Source: Pachyseris speciosa (lineage: Eukaryota; Cnidaria; Anthozoa; Scleractinia; Pachyseridae). From it: a DNA stretch of 64,000 nucleotides. The position numbers were made by a program, and so were the translations under genes. Where the stretch lies: NCBI GenBank assembly GCA_016490735.1, contig JAEMWC010000375.1, forward strand, positions 685,001 through 749,000, in the 5' to 3' direction. A model generated the notes under the pieces. It was not told the DNA's origin and did not search any database. It saw nothing but the letters and a program-made list of their open reading frames with translations. Below are positions 45,616 to 55,899 of the stretch, piece by piece. Each line of letters opens with the position of its first letter. Position 1 is the stretch's first letter.

Positions 45616-45692
45616 ATTTCGTCATTGTCTATTTGTTTGAGTGGAGGGTGGGGGTCGCGTTACGCCGCAAATCGATTTAATTCATCGAGCTG

Positions 45693-47414
45693 CTAGTCTT
45701 TAGCCTTGAGCTTCAATTCTGCCCTTTTCTTCAAAGAATCTGCCATTCTTCCTTCCCGAAAGTTGTAGTCGGGATCTCTCAAAATAGCAGTCCATTGTCC
45801 AAATCCGTGCTTATCGATGCCCTTCTTTAGAAACTCGTCTTCGTCCGCCGTAAATTTCAACAGCCGACGATGGCTTCTTTGGATTCGCAATCGGTTTGTC
45901 GGTGGGGCATCCCTCTGAGGGGGCGCGCTTTTTGATTCTGTGCTTTCGGTCGGTGCTGCAAGGCTCAAAGTTGAATGGCTAAACCTCTTGTTGACCTCCT
46001 CGTCCACCTCAGAGCCTTTGGTACCTTGCAACTTTTGCAGACACTCGTGAGCCCTCACAGCAACTTCGCGCGACCTTTGCTTTTGATAGTGAACTTTGAC
46101 GACGGCCGAGCTGTGTTTCTGATCCTCCGACAAAATGCTCTGCTCTTTGCTGGTGAGCTGATTGAGGCTTTGCGTTTCGACGATTTGACGATAGCGCGTC
46201 GGGTGAACGTACTTTCCGATTGCGTCAAACACTAGTTTACTCATGACGTCGCCCAGCTTGCCGTGTTGGCCTCCGTTTCTCGTGACCAGAACGAACTCGC
46301 ACTGGGGTTTTAGCAATGGCCTCACGAAATTGATGTAACTGTCGAGCACCTGCACGCTTGCATCGGTCAGAATCAAGGAGTCAAACCCGTATTTGCTGGC
46401 AGTCTTGAACTTTTTCTGGTCGATAAATCCCCCGTTCTCGTTCGCTGCCCTAACCATGTCGACTGTCAAGTACTGATAAGTCATGGGGCGCGACCCCTTC
46501 ACTTTGATGAACAAGTACATCGACACAAATCTCGTGGCAAATGTCAAGTCGGACGGGTTCACTTGGCCCGGATTGCTCTTGCACGTCTTTACGACGCTTT
46601 CGTAACGCGGCAAGTGAAATGTCACCACTTGCAGCAATTCCTCCATTGTCGCCCAGTGGCCTCGAGCTTCCAGCGTGTCGATGTCCAGTTCTCGGGTCCA
46701 CTGCAATCTCATCATTTTTGCCACCGTCTTTCGAGCTCTCTTGAGGTACAACTCAGTAGCAGATAGGTTTCGCAGAACTGCGTAGGATGCCCCATTGATT
46801 TTTCTAAAGTCCATTAGTTCGGAAATTGCGTCTATGTAGCCCAATCGCCCACCATGTCCGAGTTTGCACTCGTCTTGCAAGTAGTCTACGAATTTGAACA
46901 AGAGATTTGGCGAGCACAGACTGTAGTCTATCACTTCAAACGTCAATTCTTCCTCGTCTTCGCAACAAAATTTCAGAAATTTAAAGCTTCTCTTCACTAT
47001 CTGTTGAGCTGTGCGATCTTTCTTGCAACCCCCACCACTACCAGTCAACCAGTTCGCGAATGCTTCGCCAATTTGACCAGAGACTGAAAATGAAGGTACA
47101 ACAACGACACCGTGTTTTGGCGTTCGGCTTGATTCACAGTCATCTGTAGTGGTCTTTGACGACCTAGTGTCAAGCACTTGCGATGAATGTCGAAGTTCTG
47201 TCAGGTCGGGTTTTTCGTCAAAATAAAAGAACCAGCTGTGCTTAGAATTGACGTGTTTCCTACATCCACGCTGACTTTGAAATCCTTCGTGTTCGCATAC
47301 CTGAATTGGACAATGATACAAGCTGTCCGTATCTTCTTTTTCTAAGTGAAGCCGTTTTGGTTTGGGCGATGCGCCATCAATCGTAGACCAGTCGACTTTG
47401 ACCTTCTTGTTCAT
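45693..47414 (-). CDS. Tyrosine recombinase with C2H2 finger and Myb-like domain, 573 aa
   Basis: Uninterrupted minus-strand frame from ATG 47414. N-terminal C2H2 finger: C35, C40, H54, H59. Helical SAM-like core-binding region about 110-260. Catalytic domain about 260-465 with arginine box KGSRPMTY (R309), HPTRYR (H404, R407), KHSS (H434) and nucleophile HYQK (Y443), the R-H-R-H/W-Y set of tyrosine recombinases. C-terminal Myb/SANT-like domain about 517-566 (FTADEDEFLKKGIDKHGFGQ, then GRMADSLKKR), similar to telobox-type Myb repeats. Expected to cut and rejoin DNA through a 3'-phosphotyrosine link, with the finger and Myb domain binding element ends. Animal relatives are Crypton-type recombinases (family knowledge). 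No RT lies nearby, which argues against DIRS or Ngaro. The intact frame suggests recent activity. Confidence 0.85.
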   Translation of the reverse strand: MNKKVKVDWSTIDGASPKPKRLHLEKEDTDSLYHCPIQVCEHEGFQSQRGCRKHVNSKHSWFFYFDEKPDLTELRHSSQVLDTRSSKTTTDDCESSRTPKHGVVVVPSFSVSGQIGEAFANWLTGSGGGCKKDRTAQQIVKRSFKFLKFCCEDEEELTFEVIDYSLCSPNLLFKFVDYLQDECKLGHGGRLGYIDAISELMDFRKINGASYAVLRNLSATELYLKRARKTVAKMMRLQWTRELDIDTLEARGHWATMEELLQVVTFHLPRYESVVKTCKSNPGQVNPSDLTFATRFVSMYLFIKVKGSRPMTYQYLTVDMVRAANENGGFIDQKKFKTASKYGFDSLILTDASVQVLDSYINFVRPLLKPQCEFVLVTRNGGQHGKLGDVMSKLVFDAIGKYVHPTRYRQIVETQSLNQLTSKEQSILSEDQKHSSAVVKVHYQKQRSREVAVRAHECLQKLQGTKGSEVDEEVNKRFSHSTLSLAAPTESTESKSAPPQRDAPPTNRLRIQRSHRRLLKFTADEDEFLKKGIDKHGFGQWTAILRDPDYNFREGRMADSLKKRAELKLKAKD

Positions 47415-47954
47415 TCTTGGAAAAGAATTACTGATTCAGCCAATAGAATTCTGTTTGCACCGCTTAGCAAAAACCGACCAAACAATCACACCCATTGGCA
47501 AACAATAGAGCCATCATTTAATTTGGAGCTTGTCGGCACTTGTCCCTACTTGCCCGAGCTTCTTACCATTGTACTTAAATTCATAGCAGGGAGTTACATC
47601 CCAAATGGGTTCGGCCTTGCCCGGGCGAGCCTGTGCACACCTACAACAATGGTTGCATTGTGCGAGTTGAAATTTACTGAGGTATGCCTCTGCTTGCCAT
47701 TCTCCATTATTCTTGGGTTAATTTACAAACCCAAGTTGGCATTAGTATGGCGTTGGTGTGATGGTCTTCGACCTTACCTTGCCCGGACAAGTCAAGAAGC
47801 GCCTCGAAAAGTCTGTTAGAATCTGCTATTGACTCTGTTTCGTGTTGAGTCAAACTTAAAACACTACAACAAACGCTTCGCCATGCAATTAAAAAGCGAC
47901 AAAAACGTGGATGGCAAGAAAAGAAGAATGGTTCTGTTGAAGAACATGTACAAA
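47415..47954. other. Upstream region of the recombinase gene
   Basis: A CCAAT box-like GCCAATAG lies at 47439. Open frames 47346-47819 and 47829-48098 show no domain. Nothing else assigned. Confidence 0.3.
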
Positions 47955-48330
47955 GGAACTGTCATTTTCTTAATAGGAACCATTTTACATCAATGGGAAC
48001 TAATTGTTAGGAACAAATTGTTCCGCGTGACAATAAAAAGAAGCATTTCAGTCAAAACGGAACTCGCGAACGAGAACAATTATTCCTCAAATGAATAAAA
48101 CGGACCAAAATCATAAAAAGAGGAACAATACCAATGGGAACATTTGTTCCTCAGCGACTCATTTCGGAACAAAAGGTTCCTTTCAATGTTCGAAATTCGG
48201 AACAAAAGATTCCTTTTTTAGCTCTAAATGAACACCTTGTTCCTATTTTTCATAACAATTTGTTCCTTTTCATACTATAGGACCACTCCAAATGGGAACA
48301 ATCGTCCCATCATGGGAACGTTCCCTAAGC
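47955..48330. repeat. Dense GGAAC/GTTCC motif array near the right end of the insertion
   Basis: About sixteen GGAAC or GTTCC words in 375 bp, many as GGAACAAA or TTTGTTCC and in both orientations, including the perfect palindrome GGGAACGTTCCC at 48317. Looks like subterminal protein-binding repeats. One TTTGTTCCTTTT also lies near the left end (37046). Confidence 0.7.
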
Positions 48331-49484
48331 AAAAATGAGAACAGCACCAAAAAACTAAAAGTCAATTTAAAAGCCAGTTAAGGGATGAAGAAAACATGCC
48401 AAAGCCTCTTAAGAATCTCAATGCTGAATAAAAACAACGGCCAAAATTGGGTTGACAAAATCCTGCTAAAACATGTAAAAACATGAAAGTAAAAATTTAG
48501 GGAAACGTAGGAGAAGATAATGAAAGCACTAAATATGTTTCTTCCAAGATTCTTGGAGAAGGTGGAAAAATTAGACAAGTAACAAACATAGCTCGTAGTA
48601 AGCTAGAAAATTTGCTGAACAAACTTGACATAAATGTCCGTGGAAAAGACAAAAAAGTAGTACAAACCTGATAGTTTAGAACAGCAAAGAGGTGATCGGC
48701 CGCGGTTCAAATATCACAAATCAACAAAACATTGTAAGTTAAACAAAGTATGTTGGGTATGTTTCTCCGAAGATTTTTGGAGAAGAGAAATTTTTCAAGT
48801 AAGAAACATATCTCATAGTAGGCTAGAAAAATTGCTAAGCAATTTTGACATAAATGTCCGTAGAAAAGACAAAAAGTAGTAAGAACCTGATAGTATGTAG
48901 CAGGCAACAAGAATTGACCGCGGGTCAAAAGCCACAAACAATAAAACACTGCAAGCAAAGTACGAAGCGTACAAGTAACAACATATCTCGTAGTAGGCCA
49001 GAAAAATTCCAAGCAATTTTGACATAAATGTTCGTAAAAGAGAGAAAAGAAGTACGAACCTAGTAGTCAGTCAGCAACCGGCTCGGAACACAGAGCTGAA
49101 TATTAGCGCCATTCCACACAAAATAATTGCTTCACCTGTTGCTTGGCTTGGCGGACAAAACCCTACGGTGCCTTTATAGTTTTCTTGTTACTTCCCATGC
49201 ATGCCCACCGAGGAAGCTTCTTCAATTAATGTTTCTCAGCGGCAAAACATCATCTAGTTATAAAGAAGACAGCGCTTGCGAAACCACACGAGCTTTTCCT
49301 TCGCATACCCGTACGCCAGCCAACCTATTTTGCTATCCAATCGCCGCTTCTTACCGGTTCAAAAAAAAAAAAAAAAAAAAAAACTCTCGAGAATTAACAT
49401 GGTAAGGAATGAGAGACATGAGGGGGCGGAGTCACTTCAGTGCAGTCTCGAGAACTGTCAATTACTTTCTTCCATGGCGCTTTT

Positions 49485-49751
49485 ATGAAGGCTTATCTTC
49501 ATCCAAGTAGACTTGAAATAAGTCCATCTTTAATGCCGATTACCGTGGTTTGGACCGAAACTTTCATAGAGAAACAGTTCCATGGACATTGCTTTAGAAC
49601 AATAATTCTGATTGATACCAGGGAATTCGTTCTCGCACGGGCTTGCAAAGTTAGATTTTTCGAAGGCGATTCAGCTGGAATTGGCATTCCGCCATACTTT
49701 TCTTATCAGAGAAGAAAGCTCAACTTTAAAGTTCAAAACCATGGTGGATAA
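49485..49751 (+). CDS. Conserved 88-codon open frame in unit 2, function unknown
   Basis: Copy of 33395-33661. Open throughout with a Leu for Pro difference (REFVLARAC). No recognised domain; see the unit 1 entry for the caveat. Confidence 0.2.
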   Translation: MKAYLHPSRLEISPSLMPITVVWTETFIEKQFHGHCFRTIILIDTREFVLARACKVRFFEGDSAGIGIPPYFSYQRRKLNFKVQNHGG

Positions 49752-50554
49752 AGCTGGAAAGTGACTAATTTTTGTGTCAAAGAATTACTATCGATGTTAA
49801 GGAACAGGATCCGATTCGTACCTGTAGAAAAGTCAAAAACTTATAGAGCGGTGTGTCAAAGAATATTTTTAGCGTGATTTTTCTAAGTGTCGCTACGAAC
49901 AGCGTACACGTCCCTCATTGCTTGCCACGCCAGGCGCGTGAAGCGCGCTAGGTTTTGACATTTTCTTGACAGCTTTTTGACAACTTTCTATGACTGTTCA
50001 CAGTGTCGTACATTGTGGGGCGGACGAACAGACGGTCGGTCGGTCGGTCGTACGGTGACCAAAGCAAAAGTTTATCGCACAGGTGGTTACCATATTTTCT
50101 TACCAATGGTTCTCCGCGCGCACGCCTTCAGCGCGTGGAGGTCCGCTAACAAGGATCTGCAGTAAAATCCGGCAAATAAGAATCTGCATTTTCCAAGTTA
50201 TCATCAAAAGGTTCTTATGTAATTGGTGTTTACTGGGAATTAAGGCTATTTAGGTTCTCTTTTTTTGTTTTTGCTGGAAGAATATTGGTGCCGAGTTTAC
50301 TGTTTATATAAAATAATTATGCATATAATCGTGTCTTAATGACGGGAATCTAAGCAAATACATAAGTAAATAAACGCATTAAATCAGTTCATCTAAATAA
50401 CACCAATATGGGAATAAACAGGAAAGCTATTGCGTTTTGGTTATTTAAGTCAGGCTACCATTTGCGTGATCCGCTCACGTTATGTTTTGATGTTACTAAT
50501 ATAGTCAGCCAAGAAAAAAATAATAAGAAAAATAGCTTTAATATTCAGTGAATT

Positions 50555-50773
50555 GTGATGGTGTGTATTGTGGTGTGCTTACTATTCTATCGATACACAA
50601 GAGCAGTGAAGATTGTGTATAGCAACGTTTATACAGCTTTTTACATAAACTCGCTCCTGAAAACGCTTGTGTACTGCTTGCGAATAAAAGAGATACGACG
50701 AGCTTCGAAAAAACTCCTTGGATGGTCATTGGGCCGCTTGACATGGAAAAGAAGAATAGCACTGAAGACTTAA
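50555..50773 (+). pseudogene. GPCR TM7 relic, copy C (unit 2)
   Basis: Same KTLVY relic as at 34465-34683, with IRRASKKLLG in the tail. Confidence 0.7.
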
Positions 50774-51410
50774 AAGTCCGGAGGGGACCGACATGAAAAG
50801 CGATCGTGTAATCAAGTGGAACAAAGGCAAATGTCGACGCCTTTAGTTAGTATAACGAGCAATATTTTTTCATCAGGAAAAATTCTTTGTTTATTTGTTT
50901 TTTTCTAAACGGTTTTTTCAGTGAATAATGTCGTCTGGTAATGTGAACTGGTTGAACATTTAGTGAAAGATTGGCTCATCAAAATAATGTCGGTAACTTT
51001 AGAGGCATATTTGAGAGGAGCCTGAAGAAAAAGGTAACAGAAAAAAAGAATTAGGCGAAGGTCGCTTATTAGCAATCTTCACAGTTGAGGATGGAAGTCA
51101 ATCTACTAATGAACGATCCCCGTCGAATTAAAATGTCTTGTCAAAAACTAAATTTATGCCATGAAATTTAAAAAATGCGACTAAGCGAACAAAGAGGCCC
51201 TAAGTGTTTGTATTGGAGACTGTTCTGTTAAGGAAATTGTGGGTGCGAAACAAAAACATGTATGGAAAATTAGTACTATCGACCGTGCTCGTGTCCTCGT
51301 AGACACGACAAGCTATTAATCAAAAGAACTGCGCGTCGCCATGGTGACGGCCTGTTAAAAGATAAAGTAAAGGCAACCTGCGGGTTAAATATGGTTCAAT
51401 AATACTTTTA

Positions 51411-51476
51411 ATAATAATAACAATAATAATAATAATAATATCTTTTTTCAACATGTAGCAATTGTTTATCATTATC

Positions 51477-51548
<72 letters not shown>
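51411..51548 (+). repeat. (AAT)n and (ATC/ATT)n microsatellites, unit 2
   Basis: Same site as 35322-35468 with different copy number. Confidence 0.9.
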
Positions 51549-51549
<1 letters not shown>

Positions 51550-51966
51550 AAGGCGCAAACACTTATTCTTCTTCTTTCCGAGGCTGGATGTGAAAATTGT
51601 GAAAGCTTTCGCTGGATATCAAGCGCAAGGTAGCTATTTACCGACTACACAATCATGTGTGGGTGTAATTTGATGCGAAGTATCCGATATCAGGAAGAGC
51701 ACTTTATTTTCTTCCATTCTAGTGATATAACTGAGTTCGGGACCGTTTGACTGAAGACAACAGTTAATTGATAGTGCATGATTTATCCTATTCAGTTTTC
51801 AGCTGCCTGTTCTATTAGATTGCTTCTTTGAATGGAGCGAGAAGAAGCAGACAACTAAACCCACGCAAATTGACAACCCAATCAATATTGGACAATTACT
51901 ATGATGGATGGTTACTGTTTACTGCACGGCAAAGTCCATTATTCACGCACACGTTTTGAGGGGCGA

Positions 51967-51974
51967 TATATAAG
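51967..51974 (+). promoter_or_regulatory. TATA box candidate for GPCR copy 6
   Basis: TATATAAG, 182 bp before ATG 52149. Confidence 0.5.
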
Positions 51975-52148
51975 CAAGTTATCTCGACAGAAATTAAAAC
52001 TGATCAGGAGCAATTTGCGTGCAACAATCCAAGGGTTCGAAGGTTTGCATTAGCTTCATTTCTACGGAAAAAATATTCTGCTCACACAGCCTAATTCTGA
52101 TTCTGTGGCGACATCTTGGGATCTTTGTGGCAAACGGCTGTCTTCGTC

Positions 52149-53066
52149 ATGAACAAAACAATCAATTTCACTTGCTTCTTTTGGAGTATCACCTTGCACA
52201 AAACGGAAGACGTCTTCATCACAAACATCGCACAGTGCGTTCTTAACTCGCTGTTTTCGCCATTAACATTTTTGGGAAATTTTGTCATCCTGTATGCGAT
52301 TCGCAAAACTAAAGATCTTCATTCGCCTTCCTTCATCTTGTTATGTTGCTTTGCATTTTCGGATCTTCTTGTGGGTGCGATTTGTCAGCCATCTTTTGTG
52401 GCGTATAAAATCGCCGAACTTGTAGATAACTTAAATGTTCACTGCACAATGAGGATATTTCACGTCTCATTTAGCTACATAACGGCGGGAGTGTCTTGTC
52501 TTTCTTTAGCAGCTGTTTCAGTTGATCGTCTTCTCGCACTTACTCTCCATTTACGATACAACGCAGCTGTCACTGTCCCTCGGGTACTTCGCACCGCTTT
52601 TGTCCTATGGATCTTTTCCATTATAGTTGTACTGTTAAGGCTTTGGATAAGCATAACCGCATGGAAGTTTCTTCTTTTAGTAATTTCCCTTGTAGTGTTA
52701 ACTGTTATTACCTTCTGTACCTTTAAAATTTTTCGGATCGTTCGTAGACACCAACGCCAGATAAACGACCAAAACATGGCCGCTATGAGTCTTCAGACCA
52801 ACACGGTGAACGTGCTCAAGTGTAGAAAATCAGCTGTGACTGTACTTTATGTTTATGGTTTGTTCTTAATTTTCTATCTTCCTTTCTCCGTCACCAAGAT
52901 TGTTGAACGATTTACCGGATACACAAGAGCAGTGACGATTGCGTATGACTATGCAGAAACTGCTCTGTACATCAACTCGCTCTTGAATCCGATTATTTAC
53001 TGCTTGCGAATAAGGGAGATACGACGAGCTGTAATGAATTCGTTGCCAGTTCGTTGGGAGGTTTGA
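52149..53066 (+). CDS. GPCR copy 6: intact rhodopsin-like receptor, 305 aa
   Basis: Same architecture as copy 5, with all seven helices and NPIIY intact. Notable differences are Phe for Cys in TM1 (LTFLGN), Asn for Asp after TM3 (RYNAAV), Leu after the DR, Ile in TM5 and a changed tail (VMNSLPVRWEV). Differences fall in helices and tail and do not hit the family marks. Promoter-like box and GAA tract are present. Probably functional. Confidence 0.9.
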   Translation: MNKTINFTCFFWSITLHKTEDVFITNIAQCVLNSLFSPLTFLGNFVILYAIRKTKDLHSPSFILLCCFAFSDLLVGAICQPSFVAYKIAELVDNLNVHCTMRIFHVSFSYITAGVSCLSLAAVSVDRLLALTLHLRYNAAVTVPRVLRTAFVLWIFSIIVVLLRLWISITAWKFLLLVISLVVLTVITFCTFKIFRIVRRHQRQINDQNMAAMSLQTNTVNVLKCRKSAVTVLYVYGLFLIFYLPFSVTKIVERFTGYTRAVTIAYDYAETALYINSLLNPIIYCLRIREIRRAVMNSLPVRWEV

Positions 53067-53072
53067 CAGGAA

Positions 53073-53127
53073 CAAGAAGAAGAAGAAGAAGAAGAAGAAG
53101 AAGAAGAAGAAGAAGAAGAAGAAGAAG
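53073..53127 (+). repeat. (GAA)n tract after GPCR copy 6
   Basis: About 55 bp of GAA. Confidence 0.95.
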
Positions 53128-53486
53128 GCACTGAGAAGATAATGAAAGCACTGACGAGAAGCTGAAAGATTCCAAGGCCTTTCACGAATTGAGCGTCTCT
53201 GACTGGGGTTTTAGGATAAAATTTTCCTCTTTGTTTTCTAAAACCGAAACCTTTTATTTTTTCCTTCGCAATTGAGACTATTTGAAGGTGTTCTTCATTG
53301 TTTCTCTTGTATATTTCTGAATGGTAGACTGAAGACGGGCAGAAACCGGGCCCACGAGAATAGGCTGAGTAACGACTTAGATCAGTTTTATTCGAGAACA
53401 TTTTGGTTATCAGGTTTTTGCCTTTAAGTAAAAAGAAAATAAATTGTCAGTATAGTATTAATTTTAACGCTAGCCGTGCAACAGGT
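53128..53486. other. GPCR 3' flank
   Basis: Non-coding. Resembles 24510-24940 and 30900-31190, the ancestral flank rather than the duplication junction. Confidence 0.6.
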
Positions 53487-53491
53487 CTATG

Positions 53492-54281
53492 TGTAGCTAC
53501 AACAGAACCGTTCTGTTTGAACCTGACAATTAGCTCACTGTCTGATGTTTACCTTTCTGTTAATTTATATTTCATTAAGGAAAGGCGTTTTTTAGTATGT
53601 AATCCTTTTCGTAATCATTTGCTGGAAGGTTCTACATTGCGTATACGTTTCTAGATCTTTCTAGATTTTTCCATCATCGCGAGCTATCACGCGTAATTTA
53701 AGGCACACGATAGTACACGCGACAGCATACAAAACCCGATTTTTTCTGCTGTCGCAAGCAGATAGGATGTTGCCATCTAAAGGGTTGCAAGGTTGCAAAT
53801 AAGTTGCAAGTAAATGTGGTAGAAAGGGCAACAATCTCTGTCAAGGACGTTACAAGGACGTCACAAGATTTCATTAAATTTTCAGTGATTCTCAGGGCAG
53901 AGCCAAGGTATTTATTTGCTTTCATTTAATTAATTACGATTAGTTACGCACTTTCAATCGTATTGTCGTAACAGTCGCAAGCTTAGCGTTTGTACATGAT
54001 CGCTTTATTTATTGTAATTGGTTCAAATAATTTCTTGTCAGCGTTATTGTACTTTTAAACTTAGTATCGTTGTTTTTCAAACCATTTGTAAACTCTCAGT
54101 TTTAGGTTTTAACATTTTGTAATAACCGCGTCGTGTAATTTCATCCGTAATTTATCTGCAGCGTTTCTCACAGCGTTTGTGCATTTATTTCAGTTTTCAC
54201 GGTGTTTATTGACAAGTTATAAAGAAGAATAAAGTTTACAAACAGCAGTCGAAACTCGTTCTTTAAATCACTGGAGCTATA
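53492..54281 (+). mobile_element. Solo LTR, 790 bp, with 5-bp CTATG target duplication
   Basis: Begins TGTAGCTACAAC and ends GGAGCTATA (near-inverted TGTAGCT/AGCTATA), flanked by CTATG at 53487-53491 and 54282-54286. The homologous flanks near 31192 and 58750 lack it. An AATAAA at 54228-54233 lies near the 3' end, as in an LTR. No internal retroelement genes, so it is a solo LTR. The end TA instead of CA looks like one transition. Superfamily not assigned. Confidence 0.75.
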
Positions 54282-54289
54282 CTATGTGT

Positions 54290-54460
54290 CGACGTTTGAG
54301 TACCAAGAAATATCTTAGTCACCACCAAACAAAAGTATAAAGGGTTGCAAAATAGCGGAAAAAAAGAATTGGTCGAATATTACTTAATATTCCCATATGT
54401 ACAAGTGAGGACGGAAATGCAATGCTAATGAGCAATTTCCTGTCGAATTTAACCCTTTCA
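54290..54460. repeat. GPCR flank repeat, continuation after the solo LTR
   Basis: Continues the GCAAAATAG...GGTCGAATATTACTT segment interrupted by the LTR. Confidence 0.7.
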
Positions 54461-55417
54461 CTTTTGGTTGGTTGAGTTGATTTTTATTGACATGCTATTA
54501 ATTAAATACAGAATTACCCGACCCGCACGTAGCATACCTAATCTAGGCGGGCCAGGATATAAGGAAAGATGAAAGACTGCCGACTTTTTGTACTATGTGT
54601 TTTGCAATTTCCTGAGGGCAGGAGGTCAAGACGATCTTGGTATTCCATATAAGGGGTGACCACGGAGATTTTACTGGTCCACAACACCGAAGACTCTGTC
54701 TTTTTTGTCACACTCGTCACGCTAGCTGTCGTTTGGTTGTAAACCATCACTGCAGCTACAATTCGGTAGGTATTTGATTTATAAGTGTTTTTTGAGCCAT
54801 TTTCCACCTCAGAGGCCCCCTGCCTGGTATCCTAAAGCTGGATTGGTGGATAGAGGCAATCCTCTTAAGGTAAAATAGAGGCGAAAAGCAAATTCAGAGT
54901 AAGTGGACCGCCTAAGGGGTTTCTTGCAACTTATGGAGATTACGAAGTGAGGTTGTGTTTCTGGGCGTTCTAGGAATGGCCTCCAGGACCTGGCATGGCA
55001 ATTTTTGGCGAGTTTTGACTTGTAAACAATGCAATCGGTGCAATATTTTGTCGTCAGTAGGACTGGGAGGCTCGACAATTATAAAAAATATCTGAAATGG
55101 AAATTTGCGGACTTCCATGTGATCATTATACAAGAATCACCCAGAATTCCATTTGGGTCACAAAGGCGATAACTACAGACCAGGGATTGCAATGGAAATC
55201 AAAAGCGTTATCCGTCGCGCTAAAGAAGTGAGCAAGAAAATGTGGAACAGATTTCAAGACGTGTAGTCGAATTTTGCTGCCAACGTAGACGTTTCGCTTC
55301 AAAAGATATTTTTGTCCAAAAAACTTCAAGGCAAAGCTGCGTATTTTTGGTGTTGTCAAAGGACACTCGAAGTCGACATTTTTGGTTTTGCAACAAGATA
55401 AACGGCCTTAGTATATA
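54461..55417. other. Intergenic, no gene recognised
   Basis: Two overlapping minus-strand frames (54538-54807, 54809-55078) have no domain I recognise. Confidence 0.3.
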
Positions 55418-55700
55418 CCACATAAGTGAATAGTGCTTTTCGCGTGCTGTGATTGGTTAACTCGGAGGTGATTAGAAAGTACTATTCACCTCCGAACAGC
55501 CGGCGCGCGAAATTTTACAATTTCCGACCGCTTGTCACACATAAAGGCTTGTTTTGGTCCGCTAATTATTCAGCTTGTGTGGTATATACAAAAACAATTA
55601 CTCACCTCAGTGTCGGTGAAAGTGGTGGATATTTACCTCGCCGCTTCCCGGCTCGGTAAATATCCATCACTATTCACCTCCACTTCGGTGAATTATTGTT
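55418..55700. mobile_element. MITE-like repeat with TATTCACCTC and GGATATTTACC inverted words
   Basis: GTGGATATTTACCTCGCC and GGTAAATATCCATCAC form an inner inverted repeat (55631-55670). ACTATTCACCTCC occurs at 55482 and 55669. Confidence 0.5.
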
Positions 55701-55899
55701 AAATATTCAATGAAAATTGGGAGTTGTGGTAAGTTTACGGAGTGGTAAAGTCTACACAACAGAGCGTTTGGCAATAAGAATGGTTCTTTTCAACCATAGC
55801 ACGGCATTTGGAAAAGTTGCAGGTTTTCAAAGCACTAACGGTGTTTATGACGTACTTTAGAACGTCGTAAGGCAGTTGAGAGGTTAAAGGACTTTTAAA

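Larger units (their letters stand above)
37029..48510. mobile_element. 11.48-kb inserted element with SF3 helicase and tyrosine recombinase genes
   Basis: The left flank ends GGCACTGAGA (to 37028) and the right flank begins GAGAAGATAATG (from 48511). The homologous locus at 60969-60990 reads GGCACTGAGAAGATAATG without interruption, so the insertion is bounded to the base and duplicates GAGA (4 bp). The ends begin TCGTTTCCCG and finish GGGAAACGTAG, sharing an inverted CGTTTCCC core. Contents left to right: inverted satellite (37.2-40.7 kb), plus-strand spliced SF3 helicase gene (41.58-45.36 kb), convergent minus-strand tyrosine recombinase (45.69-47.41 kb), GGAAC motif array (47.95-48.33 kb). 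That all parts belong to one element is inference; some may be nested insertions (the MITEs inside certainly are). Confidence 0.8.
48540..53066 (+). repeat. Duplicated GPCR unit 2
   Basis: Nearly identical to unit 1 (32450-36985). Its left junction GAAAGCACTAAATATG (48524-48539) joins a GPCR 3' flank to the middle of the dispersed repeat; the same junction recurs at 60988-61000. Confidence 0.9.

Noticed and set aside
45975..46744. Plus-strand frames opposite the recombinase gene
   Set aside because: Antisense shadows of a clearly coding minus-strand gene.
47829..48098. 89-codon frame near the right end of the insertion
   Set aside because: Overlaps the GGAAC array; no domain and low-complexity make-up.
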